The notes below the pieces were generated by a model. That model was not told the DNA's origin. It did not search any database and saw nothing but the letters and a program-made list of their open reading frames with translations. Below are positions 9,813 to 21,756 of a DNA stretch of 64,000 nucleotides, piece after piece. The translations under genes were made by a program, and so were the position numbers. The stretch is from positions 15,373,001 to 15,437,000 of the forward strand of contig BSBM01000600.1 in the NCBI GenBank assembly GCA_027924585.1. The letters run 5' to 3'. Positions within the stretch are counted from its first letter, which is position 1, and each line of letters starts with the position of its first letter. The stretch is from Larix kaempferi. Its lineage: Eukaryota > Streptophyta > Pinopsida > Pinales > Pinaceae.

Positions 9813-12800
9813 ATGGCCAAAGGTGGCAAGAGAAAGTCAAAGGCAACTGACGAAAGCACAAGAGTAGAAACTACATTCCAGGATACCAAGTGCACCACGG
9901 GCGTGCCCCCAGAACTAAACTGGGGAGACGTATACCGTATGATAAGAGATCAGGACTTCCCTGAAGCTCTTCTTGAGGAAGAATATTTATATCATAACAT
10001 CAGAGACTCTTGTATATCCAAGGCACCCACATGTCCATAGCTCTTCCCATGCTCAGAAGTAATTGGATGGATTTTGCAACATGCGAACACCGAGACAAGA
10101 GTTATAGCAGACAACGAAGGAAAAGCTTTGCCTCATTTCACCCATCCTATATCTCAACGGATTACAAGTTGCCCAAAGCCCAGCAGCGGCTTGATGATGC
10201 ATGGTTAGAAGAGATCCAGATGGATAATCTAGAGATGGCTAGGAAGCTGTTAATTTCGGGCAAACAAATCAGAAAAAAGGATAGTGAGGAGTACAAGGTT
10301 CAGAATATGAGGCCCCCTTTCAGACTGATTGCTCTCATGTTGAGCAGAATCTTCGGAAGACCTGATGGGACGATGTTCATGCTGCAATGGGTTCCCATCA
10401 TCCACTGCGTAGCTTTCAAAGGGACAATTTTCAACTGGGCTGATATTCTCTCAGACAGCTTATCATCAGCTATAATGGCTGCACGAGAAGGGTTAGTGGA
10501 GAGGAAGGCAGAATGTTATATGGCATCTTACTTGATAGATTGTATTGTGGCGAAATGCCCCTTTCCCAAGTTGGGATGCATATGGAACTCGGTGGATAGC
10601 TCAGTGTTCATGGCCTACAAAATCTTTTGGGCTCAGAATTACAAAAGGTATTTGTGAGGAGTTTATCATGCCCCTATATGAATTAATGTTTAATGAAGAA
10701 CCGAACTGCCTATCTGAGAATGCCATGGAAGTTTTGGAGAAATATGGTGATTTCTATTTTTCGCCAGAAGGTACCTACATAAGAATGTATGGAGGCTCCA
10801 AAACCCCATATATCCTACCTAGGTATGCTATGGATTATATAGTCCACAAGGAGGTAGTAAGACATGTATTCATTGATGGAATTGGTAGTATCTTGTATAA
10901 GGCCAAGAAGGCTTCCTTCCCGCCTTTACCATTTTATGTCGGGGCCTACAAATTTTCAAAAATCACGACGATAGAAGATTTTGTCGCAGAGTTGAAAAGC
11001 TTTCATTTTGGGGAAATGATTTTTCAGAGAAATGATCGACAAGGCAAAGCTGCACAACATTGCAAAGAAATCTCCACTTCCTTTGAATATGCTAACTATT
11101 ATAATCAAGATGAGAAAGTATATAGAGGGGTTAGCAATATGACTGAGCTACGGATTTGTCAACTTGGCAAAGGAGGAGCCAACTCATGCTCTAATGTTGT
11201 GGAGAAAATAGATCAGCAGTGAGAAAAGGGTACCTTGGGGACTGCTGAGGCTCTCTCGAAAGAAGAACAAAGGATCCAGGAACAAGCCAAGAAAATACAA
11301 GAGGAAGCTGAGAAAAGAATCAACAAGGCAAAAGAGGATAAACTCCGAGAAGAAGAGACTTTAAGAGCCCAAGCAGCTGAAGCTAAAGCAAAGAGGATTC
11401 AAGAAGAAGAGAGGATCAAATTGGAAAGAAATGCGAAGCAGGAAGAAGATGACACACTAATAAGGGAGCAGGAGGAAGAGGCACAAAGAAAAGAAGAAGA
11501 AGAAAAGAAATCCAAAGAGGATGCTGACCCCAAAAGCCCAAGCATACAAGATGTGGATATGAATTCCCCCTTAAGAAACCTTCCACTCGTCCCGTTTACA
11601 CCATCCAAGAATAGCAAGGTGTCTCAATGGGACAAGTTCACTTATAACAAAAAGAGGAAATCCATTGTTAAAGAAACGGTGACTAGGATGAAGAGGCCTT
11701 TTCAACCAGACATCGTCACCAGGCATGAAACCACAGTCATGCAAGGTACCCAACATGGCCCTCAACTCATGGCATCTATTTCTGTGTCCGCTGTTCTAGC
11801 AACCACCGACAATGTCAACATATTAACAAACAAGTTTGAATCAGAGAAGGATAGAGCCAACCATTTACAGGAAGCTCTGGTCAAAGAACAAAATTATTCA
11901 AATTTAATGGTTGAAAAGTGTGACACCCTTGTCTTAGAAAAGGAAGAACTCAATAGAAGATTTCAGCATCTAGAAGCTGAAAAGAGAGCTTTGGTGATAC
12001 AAATGAGAACCCTGGAGATAGAGAAGAGAAACCTTGAAAGCCGTAACCTACAGTTGGAATCCGAAAAGTTTGATACTGCCCAACAAATCGATGACTTAAA
12101 GGATAACGTTGAGAAGTTGGAAGAAAAGGAAGAACTGCTAGTACAACAATTAGAACTTGCAACCAACAAGGTTGGTGACCTGGGTCCCTTTCATGAGCAG
12201 GCTTGTGAAATTATGAGGAAGACATATAATATCCAAGGACTCATGACGGAGGAGGTTTGCATGTTAAAGCAAGTGGTGGCCATAATCAAAGTAATAAATG
12301 CTGAAGCCACTAGGCGTAGAAAAAAATATGCACGCATTAGTGAAGACATTCAGAGGCAAATGGAATGGAGAGAAGGAAGGTCAGGATTCTTGGAAAGACT
12401 CCCTCTCAAGTCTATCTCTGGTTTCAAAGCAGATATATGCCTCTTGGGTTTTTTCCAGAATTATGGAGTAAAGTTGAACGAAGTGGCCTTGGCTACATTT
12501 AAACAGTGTGGGAATTTGTATTTGAAAATATGAACCACCCATGAAGAGTGCTAGGTGAAAATGCCTCAAACTATAGAGGAGTTCCCAGACAAAGCCCAAT
12601 GTTTGTCTTATCTAAAGGATGGGTTGAATGCTGAAATAGATTATGTAAAGAAGATAGATGTTCTGACCGCTGAGGATCTTCATGATTGGATTGGCCAGGC
12701 TGCAATTCGCACACATCTCCTAAGTGAAAGTATCCAAGCTACAATGATGGAAGTCACTAATCTTGAAGAAGAACTGGCGAAGCATGAGGTTTCACTAAAA

Positions 12801-13004
12801 ACCATGCTCCCCCTTGATGCAAACAATATCATAAAAGAGACTAGTCTTTGGGTCAAGCATATAGTAGAAGCTCATCAAGTATTAGTAAGAGAAACAGAAG
12901 AGTCAACTTCAGTAGGATTACCAGCAGCACCAAAAGCGCAAGCCCCAATAGGAGTGCCGACTGTGACAGAAGTGCACGAATCAATAAAGGGCGTCAACTC
13001 ATAA
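9813..13004 (+). pseudogene. Unrecognised retroelement-associated coiled-coil protein, about 1,060 codons, decayed
   Basis: I do not recognise this family. The start is an ATG followed by a basic segment (MAKGGKRKSK). Codons of about 70-470 form a globular-looking region with a conserved-looking core, PPFRLIALMLSRIFGRPDG then WADILSDSLSSAI and YMASYLIDCI. From 11,235 a very charged Glu/Lys/Arg/Gln-rich stretch runs to about 12,170, in two coiled-coil blocks separated by a Pro/Ser-rich linker near 11,520-11,630. A further mostly helical C-terminal part ends at 13,004. The frame is shifted between about 10,020 and 10,640 and then restored. In-frame stops lie at 11,220, 12,531 and 12,549, so it is a single broken gene. 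It lies 2.7 kb downstream of the gypsy integrase on the same strand. It may be an extra ORF after pol, or the first ORF of a following TAT/Ogre-like copy. No transmembrane segment typical of an env-like protein was seen. Confidence 0.55.
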
Positions 13005-13869
13005 ATGACATGTCTTTTTATTTTTCAATTTACAACCGTCATATATTCTAATTATTAAAGTGATATTTGAACCTACCATGCTCATTTCATTTTTGTAATA
13101 TTTCTGGGTTTTTTGGTTGTAATTCAGACACTACAAGACAAATTGAAGGAATCTGAACAGTTAGGGTACAGGTTGCAGCTCCTAGCACATTTTGTAAAGC
13201 TATATATAGCTGATTAGAAGGGAACAGAGAGGACTTTTTGCAGGTTAAAGAATTTCTTCTTGTGTATATGAACTACTTCAGCTACATGAATTGAGAAACA
13301 ACTTGGACCTGTGGAAGCTGGTGCATTGTTTTTCTTGGAGTTTGTGATGAATATTTGCCGAACTATTTCGACAATTTCGATATACATTCAATGAGATCTT
13401 TCCTGGCTTATGTGAATTAATTCTCTGCTGTGAATGATTCTACTTCTTAGCAAAATTTCTATACATTATGAGTGATGGAATGTTTTAATATAATCAGAGC
13501 TATCTTTGATATCATCTATATTTTGCTAAAAATGCTTTTCTGGGATTTAATGGCTATCTGTTTTGACCAGTAAAGGTTACTTTCAGTTTATCACTCATAA
13601 TTTTAAGTGTTGCTCCTTGCAAGGATAGGTTAATTTAGTTTTATTTAGCTTAGAATAGATTTGTTTAACGCATGCATTTAGGCTAAGGCACATGCATATC
13701 ATGTTAAATACAAAATATATAAATGGTGGATCGGGCCGCAACCGGTAAAATAAACAAATCTTTAAACCTCAAACGGTAGCCGGAACCATTAACCGGACGG
13801 ATTCCCCACACCAAACGGTGAGCGATTTGATTGGGATTGCTTACTGGGGAGAATCCCTAACTGATTGAT
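13005..13869 (+). other. Non-coding stretch, possible LTR
   Basis: No coding signal. TATATATA at 13,201-13,208 is a possible TATA box, followed by leader-like sequence. GGTTGTAATTCAG near 13,120 resembles a splice acceptor. The part near 13,730-13,830 holds CCGGT/ACCGG-containing short repeats (CGCAACCGG, AACGGTAGCCGG, TTAACCGGACGG). It could be the 3' LTR of the element carrying the preceding ORF. Confidence 0.3.
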
Positions 13870-16482
13870 GCTACGATTTTTGAGGCATCAATAGGGCTCC
13901 AACAAAGTTTTTTCAAAGTTCAAGAGGCCTTAGGGTGCCCCTTGTTACCTCTTCTCTTCCTTTTAGTTGTTGAAGGTCCGACCGAATTGATTTATAAATG
14001 AAATAGGGAAGGTAGATTGGAAGGGGTACAATTTTATTCTATCAACATAATTACACATCTACTATTTGTAGATGATGTGCTCCTATTTGGAAATGGTTGT
14101 ATAGGTGAATGGTAGGTATACAAGGAATTACTTGATACTTTTTGTGATGCTACATGTATGGAAACTAGTGATACAAAATCTTGTTTTCTGGAGAATGGAA
14201 TTGAAGAGGATTTTAAAGCAGTAATTGGGCATATATTTCCTTTTTGGACAACTACATTGGATTTGGGAATGAAATATTTGGGTTATTATTTAAAGACTAA
14301 TAAGGATTTGGATAAAGATAGGTTGTGGCTTCTGAAAAAAGTGGAAAAAAGGATAGGAATCGAGTGCAATAAATGGTTTTATTTGGGTGGCATATATATT
14401 ATGGTGAAGGAAATTCTTGAGAATATTTTGGATTATTGGTTATCATTGGCCAAGATTCCAAAATATATTTTGGATAAGATTATAAGAAGGGTTTTAGTTT
14501 TCTTTGGTCTGGTAATAAACAAAAAGAATCCATTCATCTCATGAATTGGAATAGGTTAGCTAGACCAAAAAAACTTGGTGGCTAGGATTTAAAAATTATC
14601 TTTCACTTTGGACAAGCTCTAGCTGCAAAAATTCTCTAGAGGAATCTATTCTCAGCAGGATTGTGGTGTATGGTTATAAAGGATAAATATTTTAAGCAAT
14701 GGACGATAATGGACTAGATTAGGTTAAATAATAAAAAGCTCAAAAGGGGATTCAAACTTTTGGAATTGTATGTTAATTTCTCTCCATATAATAGGGGACT
14801 AGCTGGGCTTGAGTCTAGGGAATGGACAATGTATTAGAGTAGGGGAAGACCCAATCATAGGTGGTCCAGTTCCTTACAAACTATCTCCAGCTTTGGTTCA
14901 TTATCTTCGATCCAAATATTTTCAGTCTTTAGCACTGGTGGGATTATTGGAAGCTAGTAGTGGGGGCCGACAAAGATGGAAATGAGCAGATGACTTGGGG
15001 ATACACAGAGGAATGGAAGATGAATGGAATAGATACATCTTTGGTCTTCATCATGGTGGTATTCAACTGCTTGATCAAGAAGATACATCGGTACAATCAT
15101 GGAATGTAAAGGATGGTAAAATACATGCTAAACTTGCTTATGATTCATTTTTCTATCCTTTGATAGAAATTGATAAAAACTGGTGGTACAATTCCCTATG
15201 GAAATGGTATGTTCCACTAAAAATCAAGTTGTTTTGTTGGTTAGCATTGGAGAATAAGATACTTACTTAGGATAATTTACTGAAGATAGGGTGTCATGGA
15301 ATCAACATTTGTGTACCATGTGATAAAGATGCAAAGACAATTGACCATTTAATGTTTCATTGTCATTTTACAATACTGATTTGGCAGGAAATAAAAATAG
15401 AATTAAAGATAACACAAAACTGGTCCTTTCAATCCTTAAAACTTGGTTTCAAAAAGTGGATCTTAGGGGCATATACCTAGAAAGAGATGCCTTGTTTTAT
15501 TTGTTGGAAAATATGGAATCTTAGAAATGGTATAATATTTGAGGACATTCAAAAGAATTCTAGGAGAGTTTGCACAAATGTTGTTGGAGCATATGGGGAA
15601 TTCCATAAAGAGATGGGAGCAAGTCAAATAAAAAATGCTATTAGTCCCTCATTTGATGATAGATGGAAAAATAGGCTATTTAGGTGGCGTCTCTTAGGAA
15701 AATAGCTTAAAATGTGGAGCGGATGCCTATCTAAAATTGAATGTCTCACGGGTTTTAAAGCTAAAAATGAACTATGGCAGGGGCACAAATACTCGTGGTG
15801 AATTGCTTGCTTTATGGAGCCTATTATACTGTGCATGAGCTAAACATATTGTTCATTTGTAGGTTGTTGGTGACTCCAAGTAATTATAGATTGGTCTACC
15901 CAGAAAATCCTGCTACAGGTAAATGCTCTTGAGGGTTGGAAGAATAAAATTAGAAGCCTTCAGGCAGAGTTTTTAATCATCAATTTTCAACATGTTTATA
16001 GAGAATACAACGAGGAAGCGACTTTTATTTCAAAGTAAGCTTTACATTTAATTGAATCCTACATTCATTTTGAAGACCTATCTAGATCATCGGTGCCCTT
16101 GGAAGGCACTCTTCCTATCTTTTTCATTTTGAAGACTTATCTAGATCATCGGTGCTCTTGGAAGGCACTCTTCCTACCTTTTAACCATTGGTATTTATCT
16201 ATTTTTTTGTTTTGATATGGATATGGTCCTTGTTAAGGGTTATCGGGTGACTGTAATAATCTTTTATGTTGACTATTCTATGCACATTTTCAAGGGGAAT
16301 GGGTACAACAATGAACTTTTTTGTTCCTTTATCGTCCTTATAATGGACCAGATTATGTAATGTTTAGTTAAAAGTGCTGGAGGGGGGTAGTGGAGGTTTG
16401 ATTTATGTTTTTACAAGTATATCAATGAAGTTTTTGTTATATTTTGAATAAAAGTATAGTACTTTTTTCCCTCGTGAAAAAA
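13870..16482 (+). mobile_element. LINE-1: 5'-truncated L1-type LINE
   Basis: This is a non-LTR retrotransposon remnant that starts inside the reverse transcriptase, at a decayed FFQSSRGLR motif. The catalytic box HLLFVDDVLLF is near 14,053-14,085. The thumb region follows (KYLGYYLKTN, then YWLSLAKIPKYILDKII), then the post-RT region (NGQCIRVGEDPIIGG). A CX2C..HX4HC knuckle lies near 15,318-15,365, then RNase H remnants near 15,770-16,040. Many stops and frameshifts interrupt it; the longest open pieces are 14,158-14,544 and 14,995-15,270. A duplicated segment lies in the 3' untranslated part near 16,069-16,185 (AAGACYTATCTAGATCATCG twice). The element ends in an oligo-T/oligo-A hairpin at 16,462-16,482. 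Confidence 0.85.
16462..16482 (+). repeat. LINE-1 3'-terminal hairpin
   Basis: CTTTTTTC at 16,462-16,469 can pair with GAAAAAA at 16,476-16,482 around a short loop. The same arrangement ends LINE-2, LINE-3 and the fragment at 17,299-17,582. Confidence 0.55.
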
Positions 16483-16549
16483 CATGTTCTAATATTATCT
16501 ATTTTTATTTTACAAAGGTGGAATTGATATATTTTTCCATTTCACAAGG

Positions 16550-17147
16550 AAGGAATCAATATAGAAATATATTGGGTGAAATTATGAATGTGATTTTGTT
16601 GTTGATAAAGAAAAAATGATCTCTCAAATGTTTTTAATTTTTTTATTTTTTTATATTTAATATTTTATTCTTAATTTATATTAAAAAAAATTGAAAAAAA
16701 TGAATGAAGTATTCTTCTAAAATATATTTATTTATAAATTAAAATGTCAAATTAATAATGTTATATATATATACTTCATATTAATTATTCGATGTTGGAA
16801 TGAGAATAAATATCATTCACCGTTAATAAGATGTTGTGTGAGATTATTCGATGTTGGGAGGAATATAGAGATATATTGAGTGAAATTATGAATGTGATTT
16901 TGTTATTGATAAAGAAAAAATGATCTCTCAAATGTTTTTATTTTTTTTTTTTTATATTTAATATTTTATTTTTAATTTATATTAAAAAAAATTGAAAAAA
17001 ATAAATGAAGTATTCTTCTAAAATATATTTATTTATAAATTAAAATGTCAAATTAATAGTGTTATATATATACTTCATATTAGTTATTCGATGTTGGAAT
17101 GAGAATAAATATCATTCACCGTTAATAAGATGTTGTGTGAGATTATA
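16550..17147 (+). repeat. Tandem duplication, period 304 bp
   Basis: Copy 1 runs from about 16,550 to 16,850 and copy 2 from about 16,851 to 17,147. Anchor TGAAATTATGAATG is at 16,577 and 16,881, and both copies end in GATGTTGTGTGAGATTAT. The unit is extremely AT-rich, and the copies differ at scattered bases and small indels. No coding content. Confidence 0.85.
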
Positions 17148-17252
17148 TCATAGTTTTTCACGGTATACACACAATCATTGTTACTTTGAGTGTGTCAAGA
17201 GAACTTAAAACAACGACCTTCACACTACGATTGTACGCACTAAAAAATCACC

Positions 17253-17786
17253 CCAACCGTACTAATGTCATTATCAAACATATAAATCAATTTAATATGC
17301 TTTGTAAATACTCTTTTTCTTTTTGGCTTTTCTTCTCTTCTTTTTTCCTTTTCTCCCCTTTGGACTCGTTCTTTGGATCGGTGGTGATTAGTCCTTGATG
17401 ATCTTGATTATGGTTGATTCCATTTTGGTTTTCATAGAATTATTTGTTTTATTTTGTTTTGGAGAGGTTAGGTTGCCTTGGAATTAGCTTTTCCCGATAT
17501 GTCTCTTTCCTCTTTGAATTGGTTATAATGACTCATTTATATATATTTTCAACAATATATAACTATTTTTCTGTTGAAAAAAAAATCAATCTAATATAAT
17601 ATAACAATATAACATTGTGCCATGTGATATTTATCCTTTTCCATGTTTGTAAAATAACTTGGGAAATGACCCAACCGTACTAATTTCATTATCAAACATA
17701 CAAATCAATCTAGTATTATAATAACAATATAACATTGTGCCATGTGATATTTATCCTTTTCCATGTTTGTAAAGTAACCTGGGAAA
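17253..17786 (+). repeat. Diverged tandem duplication, first copy split by a LINE fragment
   Basis: Copy 1 (17,253-17,665) and copy 2 (17,671-17,786) both begin CCAACCGTACTAAT and both contain ACATTGTGCCATGTGATATT. Copy 1 is about 300 bp longer because of the insertion at 17,299-17,582. The duplication therefore predates the LINE insertion. Confidence 0.8.
17299..17582 (+). mobile_element. LINE 3'-end fragment, 284 bp, with 15-bp target duplication
   Basis: The insert is flanked by AAATCAATTTAATAT (17,284-17,298) and AAATCAATCTAATAT (17,583-17,597), one mismatch in 15. It ends in a hairpin-like TTTTTC-TGTT-GAAAAA and an A run, as the LINEs in this window do. It holds only 3' untranslated sequence, as expected of a severely 5'-truncated LINE. 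A short ORF that runs into it (17,186-17,398) is spurious. Confidence 0.8.
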
Positions 17787-18299
17787 AAAGTCATTGTGAT
17801 CCTTTCTACTTTGGCCTTTGTTTTCCAATAGTTACTTTGATGACTATTAAGAATCATACCCTCTAATAAAGAGACAACGAGGGAAGTCCTAACAAAGAGA
17901 ATTGGATTTAATGGGAGGAATTAAGTTTAATGGGTGAGAGAATAACTTTTTTTATTCATGATAAATGTCAATGTTGTTAATGTGTTAGGTGTAAAAGCAC
18001 TATCTTATTATTATTTAAATAAAAAATGTTCCCAATATTCAAAGTTATCAACTTAACTCAACATCACACGATTAATATTCAACTAACCATCTTACCATAA
18101 TAAAATAAAAAATATAACTATACCCACTATTAGTCTTACTATATTTCTTAATTTTCTTTACATTTCTTAATATATTACTTAATTTTCTTAGTGTGATATT
18201 TGATATATGATGTGTGTAATATTCCTAATAGGGTTAAGTTGATCTTAAATAATATTTAAATCAAATATATAACAAAGAATAATAAATATGATGTTTGCT
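17787..18299 (+). other. AT-rich spacer
   Basis: No coding frame, long repeat or structured motif was recognised here. Confidence 0.4.
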
Positions 18300-18422
18300 T
18301 TTGCTTGGATCAACAGAGGGTTGATTTGAAAAGTTGGCAATGGTACAAATGTTTTTGTAGGTATTGATCCATTGATTGGTAATGAAGATAATTATATTTT
18401 GTCTCCTTTCATTCAAGAATAC
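18300..18422 (+). mobile_element. LINE-3, left piece (post-RT region)
   Basis: Translation gives VGNGTNVFVGIDPLIG and LSPFIQEY, the conserved post-RT segment also seen in LINE-1 (GNGQCIRVGEDPIIGG). The reading continues at 21,758 with LSEMGFVTLNHIKRSGW, so LINE-2 split this element. The 5' end near 18,315 is preceded by TCAACAGAG, close to CCAACAAAG after the 3' end, a possible decayed target duplication. Confidence 0.75.
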
Positions 18423-18429
18423 GAGGTTT

Positions 18430-19960
18430 TTCCAGGATTACGCTAGCATGTGTCGTAATCGAAATTCCATTTGGGAGGTAAAAGGGGAGGATGGCATCTT
18501 CAGAACTGATCAGGCTTATATCATGGAAAGGGTTGCCAATCATTTTTAGGATGCTTATAAACCCCCCCAGGTATGTAACTTGATTGAGCAGCTCAATATC
18601 ATTAAACTTTTTCCTCGTTTTCTTAATGCCGAGGAATGTCTGGCCATTGAGGAACCGGTCACTTTGAAAGAACTAAGGTCTCTGCTCGGATCTCTAGTCA
18701 AAGAAAAAAGCCCAGGCCCTAACGACTAGACTATAGAATTCTTCACGTACTTTTTTGATCACATGGGAATTGATATTTTGAGAGCCGTGGAAGAATCTCA
18801 TCTCAAAGCCACGATCCCTAAAAGACTAAGCGCCACCTATATCGCTCTGATTCCGAAGATGGAGCGCCCGGATGGGTTTTTTGACTATCGACCGTTTCTC
18901 TCTGTAATACTTTGTACAAGCTAGTTTCAAAAATCATTGGTAACTGCCTCAAACCTTACTTGGCAAAATTCATTTCGCTGGAACAATTCGGGTTTCTTTT
19001 CAATTGTCAGATTCTGGATGCTGTGGGATCGGCCCAAGAGTGTCTTCACTCTGTAAAGTCTAAAAATCTTAGTGCCTTCATCTTGAAGCTTGACCTGGTA
19101 AAATCCTATGATAGGCTGGACTGGTCCTATCTTTGTTTAATCCTCCTTCAGATTTCCATTCCTCTTAGCTTAGTTCATTGGATCATGACCTGTATTACCT
19201 CTACCTCGTATGGGGTTCTTGTTAATGGCGAGCCAACTGAAATGTTCTCCTGCAGTAGAGGCATTAGGCAGGGGTGTCCACTCTCCCCTCTTCTCTTCAT
19301 CTTGGCTATCGACGATCTCAATAGATTGATTCTGGAGGCAAAGGAATGCTGCAGCATTAAGGGGGTTCGTGTTTCTCGATCTTTGTCTTTGACTCACCTC
19401 CTATTGGTTGATGATATTATGATCTTTCGAAGCGCTTCTTTGGAGGAATGGAGGTCTTATAAGAGCATCTTTGATACCTTCTGTAAGGCATCGGGTATGG
19501 CCATAAGTTTGGGGAAATCCTCCTTTCTTTTCCATAAGGTTGAGGATTCGATCATTACTGATATGAAGGCTCTTTTTCCTTTCGCTTTCTCTCATCTGGA
19601 CACTGGAATCAGGTACTTGGGTTTTCTTCTCAAACCCAATTGTTATAGGAAGACAGACTGGGAGTGGTTGCTGCAGAAGATCGATCATCGGATTAATAGT
19701 TGGACTGTGAGGTGGCTCTCGATTGGGAGAAGGCTGGTCCTTGCTCAATCAGTTATTCAGAGCATTCCCATCTATTGGTTCGGGCTTATGAGGCTCCCCT
19801 CTGCTATTATCAATGGGATCAAAAGCAGATTATTTCATTTTATATGGGCAGGCAAATCTAAGGTTGGAAAGTGGCATTTATGTTCTTGGCATCATCTATG
19901 CTGGCCCAAAGAGCCGGGGGGCTGAGGTTTAAGGAACCTGTTTTGGTTTAATTCTGCCAT
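18430..19960 (+). pseudogene. LINE-2 reverse transcriptase
   Basis: The enzyme copies LINE RNA at a nicked target site. After the linker comes KEKSPGPND (consensus KSPGPDG), then FDYRPF and, after a 1-nt frameshift near 18,893-18,897, SLCNTLYKLVSKIIGN. The open part from 18,912 (337 codons to 19,925) holds EQFGFLFNCQILD, the palm LKLDLVKSYDRLDW, the SRGIRQGCPLSPLLF box, the catalytic HLLLVDDIMIF (VDD at 19,407-19,415), and the thumb RYLGFLLKPN and SIPIYWFGLMRLPSAI. Its start codon is a TTG only because the true frame is broken upstream. A TGA at 19,923 and further stops downstream make it a pseudogene. Confidence 0.9.
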
Positions 19961-21457
19961 GTTAGCAAGAATATTTTGGAGAGCTCTTAACGATGGTGGT
20001 CTTTGGAGCTTGGTGATTCGAACCAAATACCTCAAAACTTACACCACTTCTCTTTGGATTCGAAACTACCAGAATGCTCCTTCTTAGTCCTCGACGATCT
20101 GGAATAGCTTTAGCAACATTTTTCATCTCATAGGGCCATGGATAAAATGGAAAATTGGCGATGGCAAGCAACTTATAGTGGGAGTGGATCCTTTTTTTGG
20201 GAGGTCAGAGGATTTTCGGCTTCCTTCCAACCTCATTAAGGAAATTCATATGCACAAGAAGATGGTTTATCTTAGTTCTTCATGAATCGGAGCATTATCC
20301 CTCAGGACTGTTGGATGACTGGTGCAGAGCTAAATCTCTTCCCCCACTGGCTCCCGGTGTGGAACTCTTACATATCCAGCCTTTCCTACACAGGGATCAA
20401 TCTTAATCAGAACCCAATTCTTTGATTTGGGATGGCCTGGGCTCAAAGGGGATCATGTCTATTTAAAACGTTTACAAAATGCAAGTGGACGACGCTCAGA
20501 ATCCCCCGGTCCCTCACTGGTGGCACAAACCTCTGTGTGGATGGAATATCCCTCCAAAACTAAGATGCTTCCTTTGGCTCGTGTTCCATGACAAAATTCT
20601 CCTTTGGCCTAATATTTAGAAAAGAGGCTTCACAGGGTCGGGTTTTTGTTTCTTGTGCAAATCGGGGGAAGAAGGCCTTCAACACACCTTCATGCACTGC
20701 TTTTTTGTCAAGGAATTATGGCAGTTTCTTCGGGGATGGCTTTCTCTCCCAGCTGAGTGGAAAGGGATTGACTTAGACGACTGTATTCACGGCTGGTTCT
20801 TGCTTTTTGGTCACAAAAATACCCTGCCACTCTTCCTGCTTGATGGCATATGGAGAGCTCGCAACGTGTGCATCTTTGATGACTCCAAGCCGTCCGTTCA
20901 ATCTACAGCATACAAAATTGTTTATTAGTGGAAAATCTATCCCGAACCTTCTAGCAGCCTTAAGAATCATCAGATAGTTTTCCCTTAGCTGGATGTTGGT
21001 TCAATCCATGGTTTCTTTGACGGGGCCTCCTAGAGGGGAGTTTGTGGAGCTGGTTTTGTGCTATTTTTTCAGATAGGATCATCACATCCAGGTTAAAGTT
21101 GGCATCGGAGCTGGCAATGGCATTAAAGCCGAACTCCTAGCTTTGCGCTGCCTTCTGTGGTTCTCCCTGCGCAGAGGCTTCTCTTCCTTGAATATCTATG
21201 GAGACTCCCAGGTGGTCGTCAACTGGTTCAATGGCGTTCATTGGATAAAAACTTTGCTTCTTAAGCCTTGGATGGAGGAGGTGGCTCGCCTCAGAGGGTA
21301 TTTCGAAAGGCTGTGCTGTCAACACATTTTTTGTGAAGCAAATATGATTGCAGATCACTTGTCCAAACTGGCTTTAGGACCGATGGATGGTTTTCTATCC
21401 TACAACGAGTATTTGGACAAGAGATTAGTCGATCATGGTAGAATTCAAACTTTCTAA
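19961..21457 (+). pseudogene. LINE-2 post-RT region, zinc knuckle and RNase H
   Basis: The post-RT segment reads WKIGDGKQLIVGVDPFFG near 20,150. A zinc knuckle CFLCKSGEEGLQHTFMHC lies near 20,645-20,700, followed by VKELWQF. The RNase H domain shows FFDGAS (about 21,015), KAELLALR (about 21,130), IYGDSQVVVNWF (about 21,200) and MIADHLSKLAL (about 21,350), so all four acidic catalytic positions are recognisable. Several stops and frameshifts intervene; the longest open pieces are 20,653-20,928 and 21,143-21,457. The RNase H domain is typical of one plant L1 lineage. Confidence 0.8.
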
Positions 21458-21731
21458 GGCTCGGTTGGTGATGGTGACCTTTTATCAGTCTTTTCCTAGT
21501 TTTGCGCTTTTAACTTTTCTTATGTTCAAAGATTTTTCCAGCTTGGTGGTTTTTCACAGTCACATGGCTTTTCCGGCTATGCTTTGTTTCTGCTCTTTTT
21601 GTTTTAGTAGTCCCCCGATTCTATCGTTTCCTGGGATTTTGATCATGCTGCTTACTGTTTCAATCGCTTGAGTCTATAAGGCGGACGGGTGTCTTTTAAA
21701 GTGTAACCGTTATTTCCTAATAACAAAGTTA

Positions 21732-21756
21732 CTTTTTTCTTTTTTGGAAAAAAAAA
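21732..21756 (+). repeat. LINE-2 3'-terminal oligo-T/oligo-A hairpin
   Basis: CTTTTTTCTTTTTT is followed by GG and nine A residues, allowing a T/A stem. It is the same terminal layout as in LINE-1 and LINE-3. Confidence 0.5.

Larger units (their letters stand above)
18423..21756 (+). mobile_element. LINE-2: 5'-truncated L1-type LINE inserted in LINE-3
   Basis: The element begins in the linker between endonuclease and reverse transcriptase (FFQDYASMCRNRNSIW) and runs through RT, zinc knuckle and RNase H to an A run at 21,748-21,756. It interrupts LINE-3 between codons for QEY and LSE. No clear target duplication was found at the junctions. It is less decayed than LINE-3, consistent with later insertion. 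The 3' untranslated part covers about 21,458-21,730. Confidence 0.85.

Noticed and set aside
11399-12169. Several minus-strand ORFs rich in Ser and Leu
   Set aside because: They are antisense shadows of the Glu/Lys-rich coiled-coil frame on the plus strand.
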